A stretch of DNA of 64,000 nucleotides from Paenibacillus whitsoniae (lineage in GTDB: Bacteria; Bacillota; Bacilli; Paenibacillales; NBRC-103111). The notes beneath the pieces are model-generated. The model saw only the letters and a list, made by a program, of their open reading frames with translations, was not told where the DNA came from and searched no databases. Location: NCBI RefSeq assembly GCF_003955665.1, contig NZ_RXHU01000015.1:1-64000 (forward strand), written 5' to 3'. A program made the translations under genes and the position numbers. The stretch's first letter is position 1; every line of letters begins with the position of its first letter. Below, one piece after another: positions 62,854 through 64,000 of this stretch.

Positions 62854-63354
62854 ATGGAACGATATTGGAAAGTAGGAGATCTGTCCAGAATGACAGGACT
62901 CACTGTCCGGACGCTGCGGTTCTACGATCAGATCGGCTTGTTCTCACCATCCGCACAGACGGATACGGGCCACAGGTTGTACAATGAACGGGATCTCTCG
63001 CGTCTGACGCAGATTATGTCACTCAAGGAGTTGGGAATTTCCCTGGAGGAGATCAAGTCCATCGTTGGCGGCAAGCAGATCTCCCCGCTGGAAATCGTCA
63101 ATCTGCAAATGACCCGAATCAAAGAGCAGATTCAAGTGCAGCAAAAGCTTCTAGAGCAGTTGCAGCATGTCTCCAAGTTAATGCAAGGGAAGGCGCCGCT
63201 TGAGGTTGAAGATTTCACGCAGCTGCTGCTGGCGATGAAAACAGTCCATGAAAAGCCGGTCATCCAACAAAGGACAAGCTGGGAGTATCGTCTGGATGTA
63301 CTTGGCGAGGTTCTCGGTGAAGAAAAAGAAGCAACACAATCAGAGGAGGATTAA
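62854..63354 (+). CDS. MerR-family transcriptional regulator
   Basis: A 166-residue MerR regulator. The winged HTH opens WKVGDLSRMTGLTVRTLRFY, a dimerisation coiled coil spans about 75-120, and a short C-terminal effector region lacks the cysteines of metal-sensing members. It is 3 nt from the SRPBCC gene and surely cotranscribed with it. The ligand is unknown. Confidence 0.92.
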   Translation: MERYWKVGDLSRMTGLTVRTLRFYDQIGLFSPSAQTDTGHRLYNERDLSRLTQIMSLKELGISLEEIKSIVGGKQISPLEIVNLQMTRIKEQIQVQQKLLEQLQHVSKLMQGKAPLEVEDFTQLLLAMKTVHEKPVIQQRTSWEYRLDVLGEVLGEEKEATQSEED

Positions 63355-63357
63355 CAC

Positions 63358-63789
63358 ATGACTGAACGATTTGTCAAACACGCGACCTTCGTCGTTGAGC
63401 GGACTTATGCAGCGCCGCCAGCGAAGGTGTACATGGCCTGGGCCGATCCAGCCCTCAAGGCAAAATGGTTCTCAAAAGCCGATATTTTCGAATTTCAAGT
63501 GGGTGGCAAAGAATACAGCAAGGGAGGTCCACCAGGGGGGCCCATCTTCACCTTCGACGCCTGCTACCAGGAAATTGTTCCCGAGCAGCGCATCGTCTAC
63601 AGTTATACGCTGGATTCCAATGACACGCGCATCTCCGCTTCGCTCACAACAATTGAGCTGATTCCAACCGACGAGGGGACGAAGTTAATTTTTACCGAGC
63701 AAGGAGCCTTTTTCGACGGACATGATACGCCGGAAATCCGTGAGCACGGAACGGGTGAAATGCTCGACGCTTTGGGCAAGTCGCTCTAA
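63358..63789 (+). CDS. SRPBCC (AHSA1-like) domain protein
   Basis: A 143-residue single START-like domain with the AHSA1 pattern VERTYAAPPAKVYMAWADPA and later GTKLIFTEQGAFFDG. Such proteins bind hydrophobic ligands in a deep cavity; many small bacterial AHSA1 proteins pair with an ArsR or MerR regulator, as here. No enzymatic residues are assigned. An AGGAGG SD lies just before the ATG. Confidence 0.9.
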   Translation: MTERFVKHATFVVERTYAAPPAKVYMAWADPALKAKWFSKADIFEFQVGGKEYSKGGPPGGPIFTFDACYQEIVPEQRIVYSYTLDSNDTRISASLTTIELIPTDEGTKLIFTEQGAFFDGHDTPEIREHGTGEMLDALGKSL

Positions 63790-63842
63790 ATTAGAGGCGG
63801 GCCCTCGCTGTTATACTTGCGCCGAACCCGCTATCGCTGCAT

Positions 63843-64000
63843 TCATTCCCTAGCTTGCAAAGCGCTTGCAACCAGTTCTTTTAAAGAGGTATGACGACCG
63901 ATGAGACACGCTAAATCATCGGTCGTTTTCTCCATATGTCCTTCCGCAATTGTATGATAAATATAAGCGGCTGTCTCGGCAGCCCTTTCCGGCATGCCGG
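63843..64000 (-). CDS. NmrA-like NAD(P)-dependent reductase, C-terminal end (partial)
   Basis: The last 51 residues of a minus-strand frame open to the window edge. They read GMPERAAETAAYIYHTIAEG, then DDLACLIGRHTSLKELVASA near the end. The phrase L-x-x-L-I-G-R-x-x-x-x-L-x-E is typical of the tail of NmrA/QorB-type SDR reductases. The remainder lies outside the window, so the assignment is tentative. Confidence 0.6.
   Translation of the reverse strand, partial: GMPERAAETAAYIYHTIAEGHMEKTTDDLACLIGRHTSLKELVASALQARE

Overview
The window looks like a chromosomal segment of a Paenibacillus-type, spore-forming member of the Bacillota. Signs of this are the 5' end of a Bacillota 16S rRNA gene at the left edge, strong AGGAGG-type ribosome binding sites with several GTG/TTG starts, a sigma-54 lysine 2,3-aminomutase locus with YokU, a CBO0543-type protein, and three sugar ABC importers each paired with a YesM/YesN-type two-component system. 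The genus is inferred from gene content; no search was run.

Region by region. (1) 1-512: 16S rRNA 5' end, leader and promoter, on the minus strand. (2) 513-3379: a sigma-54 enhancer-binding activator, a near-perfect -24/-12 promoter, and lysine 2,3-aminomutase. (3) 3451-11905: a sulfatase divergent from a carbohydrate ABC importer (two permeases, sensor kinase, AraC-type response regulator, lipoprotein). Both importer promoters share a 21-bp-periodic operator array. (4) 11972-23420: an MgtC-like protein, a semialdehyde dehydrogenase, the operon yokU-yodT-yodS-yodR-yodQ-gabT, divergent ablB, and rpoN itself. With kamA this predicts lysine -> beta-lysine -> N6-acetyl-beta-lysine -> 4-acetamidobutyrate -> GABA -> succinate. 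(5) 23421-36830: two GH59 (galactocerebrosidase-like) enzymes, one secreted and one cytoplasmic, behind an Lpl-type importer and its two-component system. (6) 37019-45778: a CBO0543-like membrane protein, an unexported-looking beta-helix protein, and a third Lpl-type importer with its two-component system. (7) 45879-51816: LacI regulator, FAD oxidoreductase, SGNH hydrolase, class I aldolase, LysR regulator and rhodanese. (8) 51991-59430: a lower-GC Rhs polymorphic-toxin island with an intact toxin/immunity pair, a decayed second tip cassette and an IS3-family remnant. (9) 59829-64000: PhyH dioxygenase with AraC regulator, an SGNH hydrolase, a MerR regulator with an SRPBCC protein, and the end of an NmrA-like reductase.

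The most unusual signal is not a gene. Three intergenic regions (14401-14582, 23035-23226, 33219-33412) each carry exactly four short palindromes. The palindrome sequence differs at each site, but the spacing is almost the same: 51/61/50, 52/62/52 and 53/62/52 bp, about 5, 6 and 5 helical turns. In every array one arm is conserved and the other drifts. I do not recognise this architecture.

The other main points are the GH59 pair, the helically phased operators in front of the importer operons, and the footprints of Rhs tip-cassette replacement.
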